DNA from: Pseudomonadota bacterium
GTDB taxonomy: Bacteria > Myxococcota_A > UBA9042 > GCA-2863065
Direction of reading: 5' to 3'
DNA: 51,625 bases
Assembly (NCBI GenBank): GCA_005776585.1
Contig: SXOX01000290.1
Span: 1 to 51,625, forward strand
A model generated the notes under the pieces. The model did not search any database, was not told where the DNA came from, and was given only the letters and a program-made list of their open reading frames with translations. Below, in pieces: positions 27,901 to 35,717 of the stretch. How positions within the stretch are numbered: the stretch's first letter is position 1; the number at the start of each line of letters is the position of its first letter. The position numbers were made by a program, and so were the translations under genes.

Positions 27901-28965
27901 GTCATTGGGGCAGCAGTCCGCGAAGGCCTGACCGCAGCAGCCCTCGTCCGTCTCGCCGTCACAGTCGTCGTCCTTGGCGTTGCCGCACGCCTCGCCGACC
28001 GCGGCGGCGTCGTCGCTACACGCGAGCCCCGTACCGTCGCACACGAGCTTGCCCTCGACGCAGCTGTCGAGGTCGTCGCCGTCACACGCCTTGCCCTTGT
28101 CCGCGAAGTCCTCGTCGACCTTGCCGTCGCAGTCGTCGTCGAGGTCGTTGCAAATCTCGGCCTGAGCGCCCGGCCCGATGCAGGCCGACAGCCCGGTCAC
28201 GTCGCAGAAGCGCTCGCCGGGACACGTGCCCAGGTCGTTCGTGATGAGGCAGTCGGTGATGAGGCCCTGGGCCTTGGCCACGCCGTCGCAGGAACACATT
28301 CCGGTGTCGGGAAAACACCAGCCGGTCTCGGCGGTCGTCGTGGCGCCGAAGCTCGCCTTGCAGCCGAAGCCCGCAGGGCAGGGCGCCTTGGTGTCGCACG
28401 GGGTCGCGCAGTAGTGGCCCTCGGCGCCGAAGTCGGCGCAGGTCGCCTTGTCCTGGTGGCCACCGCCCGAGCACGTAGCGGCTCCCGTGTTGTCGGGCTT
28501 GCACGGCCGGCAGAGCGTCACGTGCAGCGGCAGGCACGCAAACGCGACGTCGGAGGAGGCCAGCACGATCTGCTTACAGGCGTAGCCCGACGGGCACTCG
28601 TCGATGCACGACTTCGTGCACTGGTCGCCCTCTTTACCGTGCACGCAGTAACCCGAGTCGCAATCCCCATTCGAGGTGCAGGGCTGCTCGAAGCCCGACA
28701 CCGCCGCAATGTCGCTCTTGGCGATCTCTGGCGCTCCCACCTCCGGCAGCGGCTTCCCGGTGTCCGGTCCGGCGAGGTCGATGCCGGTCACCTTGACGTC
28801 GCTGTTGGCGACCGTGTCCAGCACGGACGTGACGCCAGGCGCATTACCGTCTGCCGTACAGCCCGCCAAGAGGAGGGACACGAGAATCGCGCGACGCCGC
28901 TCTACCGACCGCCATGCGACACGAGTTGAGGCTCCCAAGTGCATGAGCGCATCTTGCACGCGCAT
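24901..28965 (-). CDS. Cys-rich lipoprotein with MopE-type motifs and 22 tandem 41-residue repeats
   Basis: 1354 residues from ATG 28965; ATG 28944 is an equally good start, and neither has a strong ribosome binding site. A lipobox LLLAGC follows a basic stretch (VERRR). An acidic linker is followed by Cys modules with CTSNGDCDSGYC, and two MopE-type metal-binding motifs (NDLDDDCDGKVDE and NAKDDDCDGETDE). From about residue 380 to 1280 run 22 copies of a 41-residue unit built on GDVYWTDCxGxxTxKKxECG followed by LCGCxxGxC and one more Cys, six cysteines per unit. A different Cys-rich tail with CEWKNGNNWRCCAKN ends the protein. It is probably a long, disulfide-rigid surface filament. It is divergent from vapB and overlaps the FHA activator. 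Confidence 0.85.
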   Translation of the reverse strand: MRVQDALMHLGASTRVAWRSVERRRAILVSLLLAGCTADGNAPGVTSVLDTVANSDVKVTGIDLAGPDTGKPLPEVGAPEIAKSDIAAVSGFEQPCTSNGDCDSGYCVHGKEGDQCTKSCIDECPSGYACKQIVLASSDVAFACLPLHVTLCRPCKPDNTGAATCSGGGHQDKATCADFGAEGHYCATPCDTKAPCPAGFGCKASFGATTTAETGWCFPDTGMCSCDGVAKAQGLITDCLITNDLGTCPGERFCDVTGLSACIGPGAQAEICNDLDDDCDGKVDEDFADKGKACDGDDLDSCVEGKLVCDGTGLACSDDAAAVGEACGNAKDDDCDGETDEGCCGQAFADCCPNDVCTAPLKCTGGKCLCDPKTSLACNDGNVWNLDCEGNTTTVAQACGGCECSGQACVLNAQAQKVCHENDVYYANCFGDASEKVKDCGLCACDKGECKPSDQASTTCHIGDVYWTDCDGQVTSKKQECGLCGCEKGGCVATETAYWTCHDGDVWWADCAGTFTSKKTECGACPCLGDTCLESPKVSTTCLQGDVFWTDCVGNPTTKKQECGDCACKEGVCQDAEQVGTTCFGGDAWWTDCQGSPTQKKAECGLCGCQAGSCLDSGEASTVCQAGDVYWTDCQGNPSAKKKECGLCPCLNGTCAGSTQAAAVCFGGDAWWVDCDGTPTTKRQECGPCGCKDGLCAPDDHAGTTCQAGDVWWSDCDGNATGKKTECGLCGCDKGGCVDTAQAGTVCQGGDVWWLDCQSNPTSKKLDCGSCGCQDGKCLESGTAGVTCQTGDAWYTDCQGNATSMKEDCGLCPCQNGSCAETTQAGTMCQGGDAWWTDCSGVPTKVKQDCGNCVCSGGACPQVEQFQQACVQGDVWWTDCHANPTAKTKECGLCGCNGGACQDSQQASQTCHLGHVYWTDCNGTPTTQKDTCGVCGCLEGKCVSNDTATAVCTAGDAWWTDCNGVATNKKEECGQCGCQAGVCVKSDKAGFTCNGGDLWFTDCNGTATSVAESCGACGCANGACTTNPKFQKGCFQNDAWWLDCNGQPTEKIGECGGCGCANGACLQNSQASSTCFDNDVYWQDCNGNLASKKQECSGCGCTNGSCNTNPASSSACYDNDVYYLDCNGNLSVKKDECGSCGCSGGACGFNSHASLTCSSNDVYWRDCKGNITDKQSECGSCGCSGGACSVNNQASSTCNNNDVYWKDCNGNLTTKKEECGACGCSGSSCNYDATVSTVCSGGDVYWKDCNGNTTTKKQDCACGCSGGACVSGVCTPGAIDTSGCDVCSQKTCQSNCQWGGCGLKAGYQCEWKNGNNWRCCAKNKWSFCLKPSQNLLNKCIWSPECVNCSGCGCP
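25125..27830 (-). repeat. 22 tandem copies of a 123-base coding repeat
   Basis: Each 123-base unit codes 41 residues with cysteines at unit positions 8, 19, 22, 24, 29 and 39 and an aromatic pair at 4-5. Units at the N-terminal side begin mostly GDxxW, those at the C-terminal side mostly NDVYW, so the array seems to have grown from at least two subtypes. The final unit lacks one residue before its CACGC. Confidence 0.85.
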
Positions 28966-29048
28966 CACGCCGACAACAATGGGATTGGTGAGGCCACGTC
29001 TTGCAGCGCCCGCCGTTGGCGTGCATCTTACTGGGTAAGAGGTGCGCG

Positions 29049-29303
29049 ATGTCTTCCGCGTTGGTTTCCTCAAAAGGTCAGGTCGTGATTCCCGCCGAGC
29101 TTCGGCGGCGCTACGCCATCGAGGCAGGTACGCGGCTCGACTTCGTCGACGAGGGTGACGCGCTCCGCATCGTCGTGCGGCCGGTGGGTGAAAGCGCGTG
29201 CGGAGACGATGGCTTCGGCCTGCTGAAGTACCGTGGTCCGAGACGCTCGCTGTTGGACTTCGACGTAAGCGACGCCATGCGACGCGAAGCGCAGAAGCCG
29301 TGA
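29049..29303 (+). CDS. vapB: AbrB/MazE-type antitoxin (VapB)
   Basis: 84 residues from ATG 29049, preceded by AAGAGG. The swapped-hairpin AbrB motif is plain: VSSKGQVVIPAELRRRY, then GTRLDFVDEGDALRIVVRP. The C-terminal part, with RRSLLDFDVSDAMRREA, is where such antitoxins wrap their PIN toxin. Its stop overlaps the vapC start. These antitoxins bind and repress their own promoter, here in the 83-base gap shared with the divergent Cys-repeat gene. Confidence 0.9.
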   Translation: MSSALVSSKGQVVIPAELRRRYAIEAGTRLDFVDEGDALRIVVRPVGESACGDDGFGLLKYRGPRRSLLDFDVSDAMRREAQKP

Positions 29304-29716
29304 CGTCTGTCGATACGAACGTCCTGGCGCGTTTCTACGTCGACGATCCCGAGGACGGTGAGGCCACCGCCCAGCGAGAAGTGGCAAGGCGACTGCTGAC
29401 GAGCGGAGACGTGCTGTTCGTCAGCGTGACCGTGACGTTGGAGCTGGCCTGGGTCGTTCGTGCAGTCTATGGGTTTGGAATCGAAGACTTCGCTCGCGTC
29501 GTCGATCACCTGACTCGGCTACCCAATGTCGTCGTCGAAGATCGGGCCGCTGTCCTCGCGGCAACAGAGCTTGCACGAGGCGGTCTCGACTTTGCCGATG
29601 CGCTCCACGTGGCTCGGAGCGGGCACTGCGGTCGTTTCGTGACTTTTGATGACCGCCGCTTGGCCCGGCGCGCCTCGCGCCTGAGTGTCGTGCCTCCCGT
29701 GGAGCTATTGGCCTAA
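29300..29716 (+). CDS. vapC: PIN domain ribonuclease toxin (VapC)
   Basis: 138 residues from GTG 29300 (GTGA overlap with vapB). All four PIN acidic positions are present: Asp5 in SVDTNVLARF, Glu48 in TLELAWVV, Asp97 and Asp100 in GLDFADALHV, and Asp117 in FVTFDDRR. It should be an active Mg-dependent RNase held in check by the neighbouring antitoxin. Its 3' end overlaps the end of the convergent oxidoreductase gene by 12 bases. Confidence 0.9.
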   Translation: MTSVDTNVLARFYVDDPEDGEATAQREVARRLLTSGDVLFVSVTVTLELAWVVRAVYGFGIEDFARVVDHLTRLPNVVVEDRAAVLAATELARGGLDFADALHVARSGHCGRFVTFDDRRLARRASRLSVVPPVELLA

Positions 29717-30751
29717 AAACCCGAGGCTCTGGTCCAAAGGCTGCTCGACGCCGCCCTGCTGCGCGGAGCGGTAGACACCCTCGATGAGCTGAACGCAGTA
29801 ATAGGCCTCGCGCAGCTGCTGCGGCAGAGTCTCGCCGCGTCCTGCGACCTCGCGGAACTCCTGGAACAGCGAAGCGAACCAGCTCGCGTGGGACGCGACG
29901 TTGAAGCTCGACACGATGCTGTGGTGCTCCGAGTGCGGCTTGCCGTCGCGCAGGACGGTGAGCTCCAGGTCGTCGTCCTCGATCACGGCCGCGCCCTCGC
30001 TGCCGTGCAGGGTGTAGATGACCTTGCGCACGCCGGCGCACCACGTGAGATATACGTTGACCAGGCCCTGGGGGTACCTCAGCGTGGCGCAAAGCGTGTC
30101 CTCGGTCGTGGGCCACTCCGGATCGGCGTGGAACGTCTGCGCCGAGATGCCCAACGGGTAGGCGCCCATGAGAAGGAACGTGACGTAGAAGCTGTGGCTC
30201 CCATGGTCCATGGTGACGCCGCCGCCGCTGAGCGCGAGCTTCCGCCGCCAGTGCGTGTCCCACTCGAGCACACCGCGGGCGTGCGTCGTGCGGTAGGTCG
30301 CGATGCTGGCCGTCCGGATGTTCCCGAGCGTGCGCGCCTCGAGCAGACCACGCAGCGTCTTGACGACTGGCGCATGCGTGTAGTTGTGGCACGGCATGAC
30401 CGTCCGGCGCGCGTCACGGCCGGCGCGCATGAGCGTCCGCGCCTCGTCGACGCTGCACGCCAGGGGCTTTTCGCAGAGTACGTGGAGCCCGTGCTCGAGC
30501 GCCCGCAGCGCGATGGGGACGTGATCGACGGGCGGGGTCGTAATGTCGAGGAAATCCAACTTCGGCTCGCCGCGCAGCAGCGCCTCGGCGCTGTCATAGA
30601 CGCGCACGCCGGGGATGGCCTTGCGTGCCGCGTCGAGGCGCGCGCCGCAGACGTCGGCGACCGCCACGATATCGAAGCCACCGGCCTGCTGATAGGCGGG
30701 CCAATGGCCTTCGCCGCCGATGAAGCCGAACCCGCAGATGGCGCCTCTCAT
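29705..30751 (-). CDS. Gfo/Idh/MocA-family oxidoreductase
   Basis: 348 residues from ATG 30751, which overlaps the aminotransferase stop (ATGA). The N-terminal Rossmann fold has ICGFGFIGGEGHW with the GxGxxG loop, and CEKPLA is the family's catalytic EKP motif. The second half has the beta-sheet domain, with SGGGVTMDHGSHSFY containing the usual GG..DxGxH element. Members oxidise or reduce a sugar or cyclitol hydroxyl with NAD(P). As the last gene of the operon it could make the keto group that the preceding aminotransferase converts to an amine. The substrate is unknown. Confidence 0.88.
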   Translation of the reverse strand: MRGAICGFGFIGGEGHWPAYQQAGGFDIVAVADVCGARLDAARKAIPGVRVYDSAEALLRGEPKLDFLDITTPPVDHVPIALRALEHGLHVLCEKPLACSVDEARTLMRAGRDARRTVMPCHNYTHAPVVKTLRGLLEARTLGNIRTASIATYRTTHARGVLEWDTHWRRKLALSGGGVTMDHGSHSFYVTFLLMGAYPLGISAQTFHADPEWPTTEDTLCATLRYPQGLVNVYLTWCAGVRKVIYTLHGSEGAAVIEDDDLELTVLRDGKPHSEHHSIVSSFNVASHASWFASLFQEFREVAGRGETLPQQLREAYYCVQLIEGVYRSAQQGGVEQPLDQSLGFLGQ

Positions 30752-32097
30752 CGGGCCTCCGTGCGCTGGTCTTGGATCGCGTCGAAGACCTCGCGCAGGA
30801 CGCTTACGCCGAAGTCGATCTGCTCCTCGGTCACGACCAGCGGCGGGTTGAGACGCACCGAGGGCCCATACGCCATCGTAATGAGGCCGCGGCGGAAGCA
30901 CTCGAGGAAGATGCGCTGGCACGTGGCCTTGTCGAGCGGCGCGCGCGTGGCGCGGTCGCTGACGAGCTCGAGCCGCACGAGCAGGCCTTCGCCATCGACG
31001 TGCCCGACGAAGTCGTATCGGTCCTGGAAGGGTCTCAAGCCCTCGCGCAGCCGCTCGCCCATGCGCCGGCTGTTCTCGACCAGGCCCTCCTCGCGGTTGA
31101 TGCGAATCGCCGCGAGCGCTGCGGCTGCCGCAAGCGGGTTGCCGCCATAGCTCGACGAGCTACCCGACGGGAGCGCATAGGGCGTGGCCGTGCAGTGCGC
31201 ATCACTCGTGAGCAGCCCGGTCACCGGGAAGCCCGCGCCAAAGCCCTTGCCGATGGTGATGGCGTCCGCGCGCACCGGATCGCGCTCGAGACCGAACATG
31301 CGGCCGGTCCGGCCGAAGCCGCAGATCATCTCATCGACGATGAGGAACGCGCCGTGCCGGTCGGCCACCTCGCGCAGCCGAGGCAGGAAGCCCAGCGGCG
31401 GGATGATGTTGCCTCCCGTGCCCTGAATCGGTTCCACCAGGATGGCGGCAAGCTTGCCCGTGGTCTCGATCGCAAGCTTCTGCTCGAGAAACGCGATGCA
31501 CGCGTCCAGCACTGAGTCCGGTGTCGCGTTCAGCGGCACGCGATACTGGTCTGGATACGGTGAGAGGAACGTGCCTGGCGTCAGCGGTCCAAGGCCGTGT
31601 TTGAACGTCGAGCCGAGGTTGCCGAGCACGCCACCGGTCTTGCCGTGGAAGCCGCCCCAGAACGACACCACCTCGTAGTGCCCCGTGACGGACTTGGCGA
31701 GTCGGAGCGCTGCCTCGACGGCCTCGGCGCCACCGGAGAAGAGCTGGAGTCGCGTGAGGCCGCTGGGCGCAAGCTCCGCCATCGTCTCGACGAGCTCTGT
31801 GCGTGCGCGCGACGTGAACGAGCCCACCGTGAGCTGGGCCGCCTGCTCGGCGAGGGCCGCGGCGTACCGGGGGTGCGCATGGCCAAGGCTGGCGACGCAG
31901 ATGCCGGCGACGAAGTCGACGTACACGTTGCCATCGACGTCGGTGAGCGTGGCGCCTTGGCCGTGGTCCATCGCCACGCCGGCGAGGGTCGCGATCTGCT
32001 GGATGCCGGGCGAGATGAAGCGCTGCTCGCGGCTGAACAGCGCGCGTGAGCGTGGTCCGGGGAGAGCGTAGGGGGTCGAGGCGGGCAGGGCGGTCAT
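30748..32097 (-). CDS. Class III PLP-dependent aminotransferase
   Basis: 449 residues. Fold-type I class III signatures are complete: DVDGNVYVDFVAG, LFSGGAEAVEAALRLAK (phosphate cup), FWGGFHGKTGG, FLIVDEMICGFGRTG with the PLP-ring Asp255, and ITIGKGFGAGFPVTG with Lys284 for the Schiff base. It would move an amino group from an amino acid or amine onto an aldehyde or ketone. It is the fifth gene of the operon, 24 bases after the ATP-grasp-like gene, and overlaps the oxidoreductase start. This pairing suggests amination of a product of the oxidoreductase, but the direction is not fixed by sequence. Confidence 0.92.
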   Translation of the reverse strand: MTALPASTPYALPGPRSRALFSREQRFISPGIQQIATLAGVAMDHGQGATLTDVDGNVYVDFVAGICVASLGHAHPRYAAALAEQAAQLTVGSFTSRARTELVETMAELAPSGLTRLQLFSGGAEAVEAALRLAKSVTGHYEVVSFWGGFHGKTGGVLGNLGSTFKHGLGPLTPGTFLSPYPDQYRVPLNATPDSVLDACIAFLEQKLAIETTGKLAAILVEPIQGTGGNIIPPLGFLPRLREVADRHGAFLIVDEMICGFGRTGRMFGLERDPVRADAITIGKGFGAGFPVTGLLTSDAHCTATPYALPSGSSSSYGGNPLAAAAALAAIRINREEGLVENSRRMGERLREGLRPFQDRYDFVGHVDGEGLLVRLELVSDRATRAPLDKATCQRIFLECFRRGLITMAYGPSVRLNPPLVVTEEQIDFGVSVLREVFDAIQDQRTEAR

Positions 32098-32121
32098 GCG
32101 CAGACGTGTCGGCAGCGCGGG

Positions 32122-32982
32122 CTACTCGGCAAGCACGGCGGCGCGGGAGCGTGCCGGCGCCACAGCGCGACGAAAGACGTGCAGGCCAATGGCCTCGGCC
32201 GCCTCGTTGCGAAACCGCGCGAAGCTCGGCCAGTCGTTGATGTCGATGACGTGCACCTTGCCCTCGTCAGTCACGACCGCGTCACCGCCGTAGATCTCGA
32301 GGCCCAAACGGCGCACGAGCCCTTCGATGGCCGGCCGCGCCGCGCTCACCTCGGGCGGAGAGAGCTCCGGCTCCTCATGCGCATAGCAGCGAAAGAAGTC
32401 CGTATCCATGACGCCATAGAACTTCACGAGTGTGCCGTCGACGTGCTCCTGCACGACCGCGCTCTTGATGCCGCGCTCCTTCATCGAGGACATCGTCTCG
32501 TGAAGCTCGGTCGCCGTGCGGACGCGTACCACGTCGCCGTCGCCTGTCGAGTGCACGCAGCCGCGCTTGACCCAGTAGCTCCGGCCGCTCTCGAAGCTGA
32601 GCCGGGGTCGCGGAAGCTCGCGGCCGAAGACGACGTGCGTGGTGGCCGGGATCAAGGACGAGCGACCGCGCAGCACGGTCACGAAGTTACCGCGGTAGCA
32701 GTTCTGGACGGCGCGTGGGCTGTTCAAGATGAGGTGGCCGCGATCCTCGTACGGCAGCAGCCGCTCGGTGGCGCGCGGGCCTTGGCACATCGAGAAGACG
32801 ACCTCGTCGTGATGCAGCTCCGCCTGGCCTTCGGCGAGCTCCTCCTCAGTGACGATGCGAACGTCGCAGCCGCGACGGCCCAGCACCTCGGCGGTCTTCT
32901 GCAAGATCAGGCGATCGTTGGCCTCGTGACGGCCGGGCGAGTAGTTCAGGGCCCGTGCAATGCCAAGCAGCTTCAGGTTCAT
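32122..32982 (-). CDS. ATP-grasp-like ligase
   Basis: 286 residues from ATG 32982, which has GAGGG at ideal spacing and overlaps the previous stop by four bases; ATG 32988 is also possible. A pre-ATP domain (NLKLLGIARAL, CDVRIVTEEELAE) is followed by RSYWVKRG, VVQEHVDGTLVKFYGV and a final VHVIDINDWPSF, where Asp and Asn would bind Mg as in RimK/DdlB-type ATP-grasp enzymes. The chain is shorter than most members and the lid is poorly defined. It could link a carboxylate to an amine on the operon's product. Alternatively it may be a kinase of the same fold, as in inositol 1,3,4-trisphosphate kinases. Confidence 0.75.
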   Translation of the reverse strand: MNLKLLGIARALNYSPGRHEANDRLILQKTAEVLGRRGCDVRIVTEEELAEGQAELHHDEVVFSMCQGPRATERLLPYEDRGHLILNSPRAVQNCYRGNFVTVLRGRSSLIPATTHVVFGRELPRPRLSFESGRSYWVKRGCVHSTGDGDVVRVRTATELHETMSSMKERGIKSAVVQEHVDGTLVKFYGVMDTDFFRCYAHEEPELSPPEVSAARPAIEGLVRRLGLEIYGGDAVVTDEGKVHVIDINDWPSFARFRNEAAEAIGLHVFRRAVAPARSRAAVLAE

Positions 32983-33731
32983 TCCCATCCCTCGCGCTCG
33001 AGAAAGTCCTCGGCGACCACGACATCCTCGGGTCGGTCAACGTCGATGGCTTTGCCCAATCGGAACCCCGCGACTGCGAGGTCAGACCTACGCCCGTCGG
33101 CCTCCCCCTGCACGATCAGTGCCAGGAAACGCCGGAGACGGCTCACCCCAGCAGCCGCTGCGGTCTGTGCGCGCGCCCGGCACAGGTCGTCGAAGCCATA
33201 CATGCCCATCGTCACAAAGGGCGATTCGTGCGCGGTCTCTCCAATTCCAGTGACGCGCTGCGTCGGGCCGTCGAGCGAGATGCGGAGCGGCTTCTCGTCG
33301 TCGACGAAGTCGGTGTACGACAGCAACGCGTTGGCTGGTGACGACCGAAACGCGTGAGCAAAGCGCGCGACGTCGGTGGGAGCCATCACCGAGTCGATCG
33401 TCGTGACCAGCAACCTCCCCGCGGGAGCGCACGCCGAGAGCACCGCGAGCGTGTGCAGCGAGCTGGGGGTGTCCTGAGCGACGACCTGCAGCTCCAGATC
33501 GGTGACGGTCGCGGCCGTACGGGCCAGCTCGGGGCCAAAGGCCGCGTTGGTTACGAGCGTCACGTGTCGAACGCCTGCCCGGCGGAAGTGATCCAGCGTG
33601 CGGTCGAGCAGCGTGCGGCCACTAACCACGACCAGTGGCTTGGGTGTCGCGATCCCCGCCGCCAAGAACCGACTGCCCTCACCCGCGGCGAGGATGCCGC
33701 CGCGGAGTAGTGGTGCTCCAGGCACGATCAC
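32979..33731 (-). CDS. NTP transferase (nucleotidyltransferase of the sugar-1-phosphate type)
   Basis: 250 residues from GTG 33731, with a GTGA overlap of the HAD gene. The signature GGILAAGEGSRFLAAG...PKPLVVVSGRTLLDR is that of enzymes which load a phosphorylated small molecule with CTP, GTP or UTP. VTTIDSVM would hold the metal-binding Asp, and GKAIDVDRPEDV is the closing motif common in MobA, MurNAc-1-P and phosphocholine cytidylyltransferases. In this operon it should make the CDP-activated alcohol used by the CDP-alcohol phosphotransferase. The nucleotide is inferred from context only. Confidence 0.85.
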   Translation of the reverse strand: MIVPGAPLLRGGILAAGEGSRFLAAGIATPKPLVVVSGRTLLDRTLDHFRRAGVRHVTLVTNAAFGPELARTAATVTDLELQVVAQDTPSSLHTLAVLSACAPAGRLLVTTIDSVMAPTDVARFAHAFRSSPANALLSYTDFVDDEKPLRISLDGPTQRVTGIGETAHESPFVTMGMYGFDDLCRARAQTAAAAGVSRLRRFLALIVQGEADGRRSDLAVAGFRLGKAIDVDRPEDVVVAEDFLEREGWE

Positions 33732-34429
33732 GACAGCGCCGCGAGCGCTTCGGCAAGCGTGGAGACGGTGTGGTCGGCCGCAGAGGGATCGCCCTTGCCG
33801 AAGACGCGATCGCCGCGGAGCCACACGGTCGTCATGCCGAGCGTCTTGGCGGGCATCACGTCATTGGTCAGCGAGTCGCCGATCATGGCGCAGTCGCGCG
33901 CAGCAACGCCGAGCGTCGTGAGCGTCCAGTGGAAGATGTCGTGTCCCGGCTTGCGGAGACCGAGGATGTCGGAGCAGGCCAACACGTCGACGTAGGGCGC
34001 AAGGCCGACGTCCCGCACGATGCGCGGCAGGTTGGGCGTGAAGTTCGAGATGACCCCAATGCGGCGCGCGGGCCGCTCCCGAGCCAACAGGAGCCGCGAC
34101 CGGTCCAGGTGCACGAGGGCGTCCTCGACGAAGCGCGCCGCCACGCGCATCGCCAGCCCCGGATCGGCCTGCTTGAGCTCCGTCAAGAGCAGCTCTGTCT
34201 GGCGGAGCACGTGGTCGTAGAGCCCGAGCGCGCCCGTCCCAGGCTCGGCGTTGAGCGCGCGGTCGGCGGCGAGGAAGGCGTGGTCGAACGTCGGTTGGAG
34301 TATCTCTACTCCACACTCCGCCGCGGCGTCGGCGAACAGCGTGGACCAGTGGCGCCCCGCGCTGTCGAGCGTGCCGCCAAAGTCGAACAGGAGCGTGGTT
34401 ATCGCCCGTTTCGGTGACGTTGCGCTCAT
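33728..34429 (-). CDS. HAD-superfamily phosphatase
   Basis: 233 residues from ATG 34429, which overlaps the CDP-alcohol gene stop (ATGA). All four HAD motifs are present: FDFGGTLD with nucleophile Asp16, ISNFTPN, LRKPGHDIF with the Lys, and MIGDSLTNDVMPAK. The helical cap lies between motifs I and II, as in subfamily I. It would hydrolyse a phosphomonoester. In the operon it may remove a phosphate left after the phosphotransferase step, as phosphatases do in archaetidyl- and phosphatidylinositol-phosphate pathways. Confidence 0.88.
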   Translation of the reverse strand: MSATSPKRAITTLLFDFGGTLDSAGRHWSTLFADAAAECGVEILQPTFDHAFLAADRALNAEPGTGALGLYDHVLRQTELLLTELKQADPGLAMRVAARFVEDALVHLDRSRLLLARERPARRIGVISNFTPNLPRIVRDVGLAPYVDVLACSDILGLRKPGHDIFHWTLTTLGVAARDCAMIGDSLTNDVMPAKTLGMTTVWLRGDRVFGKGDPSAADHTVSTLAEALAALS

Positions 34430-35604
34430 GGCGTTGGCGGGAAGAGCTTGTAGAAGAGGATGGCCGTCCAGGTCACGGTCGCGCCGATGGAGTACGCGTA
34501 CACCATGCCGGGCCACCAGTTCAGGAGGGCGCACACGGTCGTCATCGCAACGAACGCGTCGCGCCGGACCAGAGGCTTGAGCGCCATGAGCCCTCGGGCC
34601 ACGAGCGAGGGCGCTTGCGTGTCGCGTTCGCCATGCGCGCGGCCGCGCTCCCACGGCATGCGGAACTCGTTCAGATCGCCCGAGCCGAGGACGAAGTGGA
34701 CGTAGTGATACTGGAGGAGCGCTGACAGCGTGATGCCGATCGCGATGAGCCCCGAGAGCCAGAGGAAGTGCTCCCCGCCGAAGGTCCGATAGCAGCCGAT
34801 GGCCGCGCCCGTGCAGAAGACGAGGTTCGTCGAGTCGTCTGCCCACGTGTCGAGCCACTGGCCGAGGCGCGACTCGAGGAGCTTGGCGCGCGCGATCTCG
34901 CCGTCGATGCCGTCGCTGATGGAGTTCCACTGAAAGCCGAGCGCCCCGGCGAGCATCCAGGCGTAGCCGCCATGAGCTGCGGCGACGCCCGAGGCGATGC
35001 CAATCACGGCCCCGAGGATCGTGATGACGTTGGGGCTGATGTTGGTCGCCATGAGCGGCCGAGAAAGCGCCAGCGAGATGTGGCGGTCGAACTGAGCGAC
35101 GATGCCGTCGGCGTCCTTTCGCAGCGAGCGCAGGAGCAACGCCTCGGCCTCGCGACGCGCTTCGGGGGAGGTGACGCGTACCGCGGGCTGATCGGAAGCG
35201 CGGGTCTCGGTCACCGTCTCCGTCGGCAGACCGTGGCTGAGGAGCAGGCCGTCGGTCCCGATGCGGGCGACGCCCGTCGCTGGAGCGGCTTGGAGCGCTG
35301 CCGAGGGCAGATGCCGGCCAAAGCTCAAGGCCGCCGGCCAGGTCAACACGCGGTCCTCCGAGCGGAGGTCGATGCTCTCGACGGTCCCGATGACGACCTC
35401 GATGGGCCCCGAGCGCGGGTGCGCCAGTAGCGCGTGCGCGTCGTCGGAGTGCTCTACCAGCGCCACGATGCGCTCGAAGCCTTTGCGGCGCGCGACGAGG
35501 ACGCTTCGCACGACGACAGGCAGGCCACAGATGACGGCGTATGGGCCTGACTTGACTCCGGCAGGTCGGTTGGCTCCACGCAGATCGATGATGGCGACGG
35601 TCAC
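34426..35604 (-). CDS. CDP-alcohol phosphotransferase fused to a degenerate nucleotidyltransferase domain
   Basis: 392 residues from GTG 35604, which has GAGGAG upstream; GTG 35745 would add 47 residues but would sit on the promoter of the divergent gene. The C-terminal domain has the full CDP-alcohol motif, SDGIDGEIARA...RLGQWLDTWADD, with Asp231, 234, 252 and 256, and several membrane helices. The N-terminal 130 residues keep the strand-helix order of a nucleotidyltransferase (VAIIDLRG, YAVICGLPVVVRSVLVARRK, RIVALVEH) but lack the GxGxR loop and the PK. This resembles bifunctional inositol-1-phosphate cytidylyltransferase/di-inositol phosphate synthases with the first half decayed, matching the separate active transferase next door. 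First gene of the operon. Confidence 0.85.
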   Translation of the reverse strand: MTVAIIDLRGANRPAGVKSGPYAVICGLPVVVRSVLVARRKGFERIVALVEHSDDAHALLAHPRSGPIEVVIGTVESIDLRSEDRVLTWPAALSFGRHLPSAALQAAPATGVARIGTDGLLLSHGLPTETVTETRASDQPAVRVTSPEARREAEALLLRSLRKDADGIVAQFDRHISLALSRPLMATNISPNVITILGAVIGIASGVAAAHGGYAWMLAGALGFQWNSISDGIDGEIARAKLLESRLGQWLDTWADDSTNLVFCTGAAIGCYRTFGGEHFLWLSGLIAIGITLSALLQYHYVHFVLGSGDLNEFRMPWERGRAHGERDTQAPSLVARGLMALKPLVRRDAFVAMTTVCALLNWWPGMVYAYSIGATVTWTAILFYKLFPPTP

Positions 35605-35717
35605 GGGCTCCTCGGGCACGACGGGCGGCCTCCCGCCCGGAAGCGTGCGACTGTAAGCGAAGACGCGGTCGATGTCGCGAACTCGAGCCGACTTCGCGGC
35701 CGAGGGCGTCTGTGAAG

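Noticed and set aside
26260-28929. 889-residue plus-strand frame opposite the Cys-repeat lipoprotein
   Set aside because: Antisense shadow created by the 123-base repeat; its own apparent repeats mirror the real gene.
29705-29716. Overlap of vapC and the oxidoreductase as a functional antisense link
   Set aside because: Only 12 bases at two convergent 3' ends; common in compact genomes.
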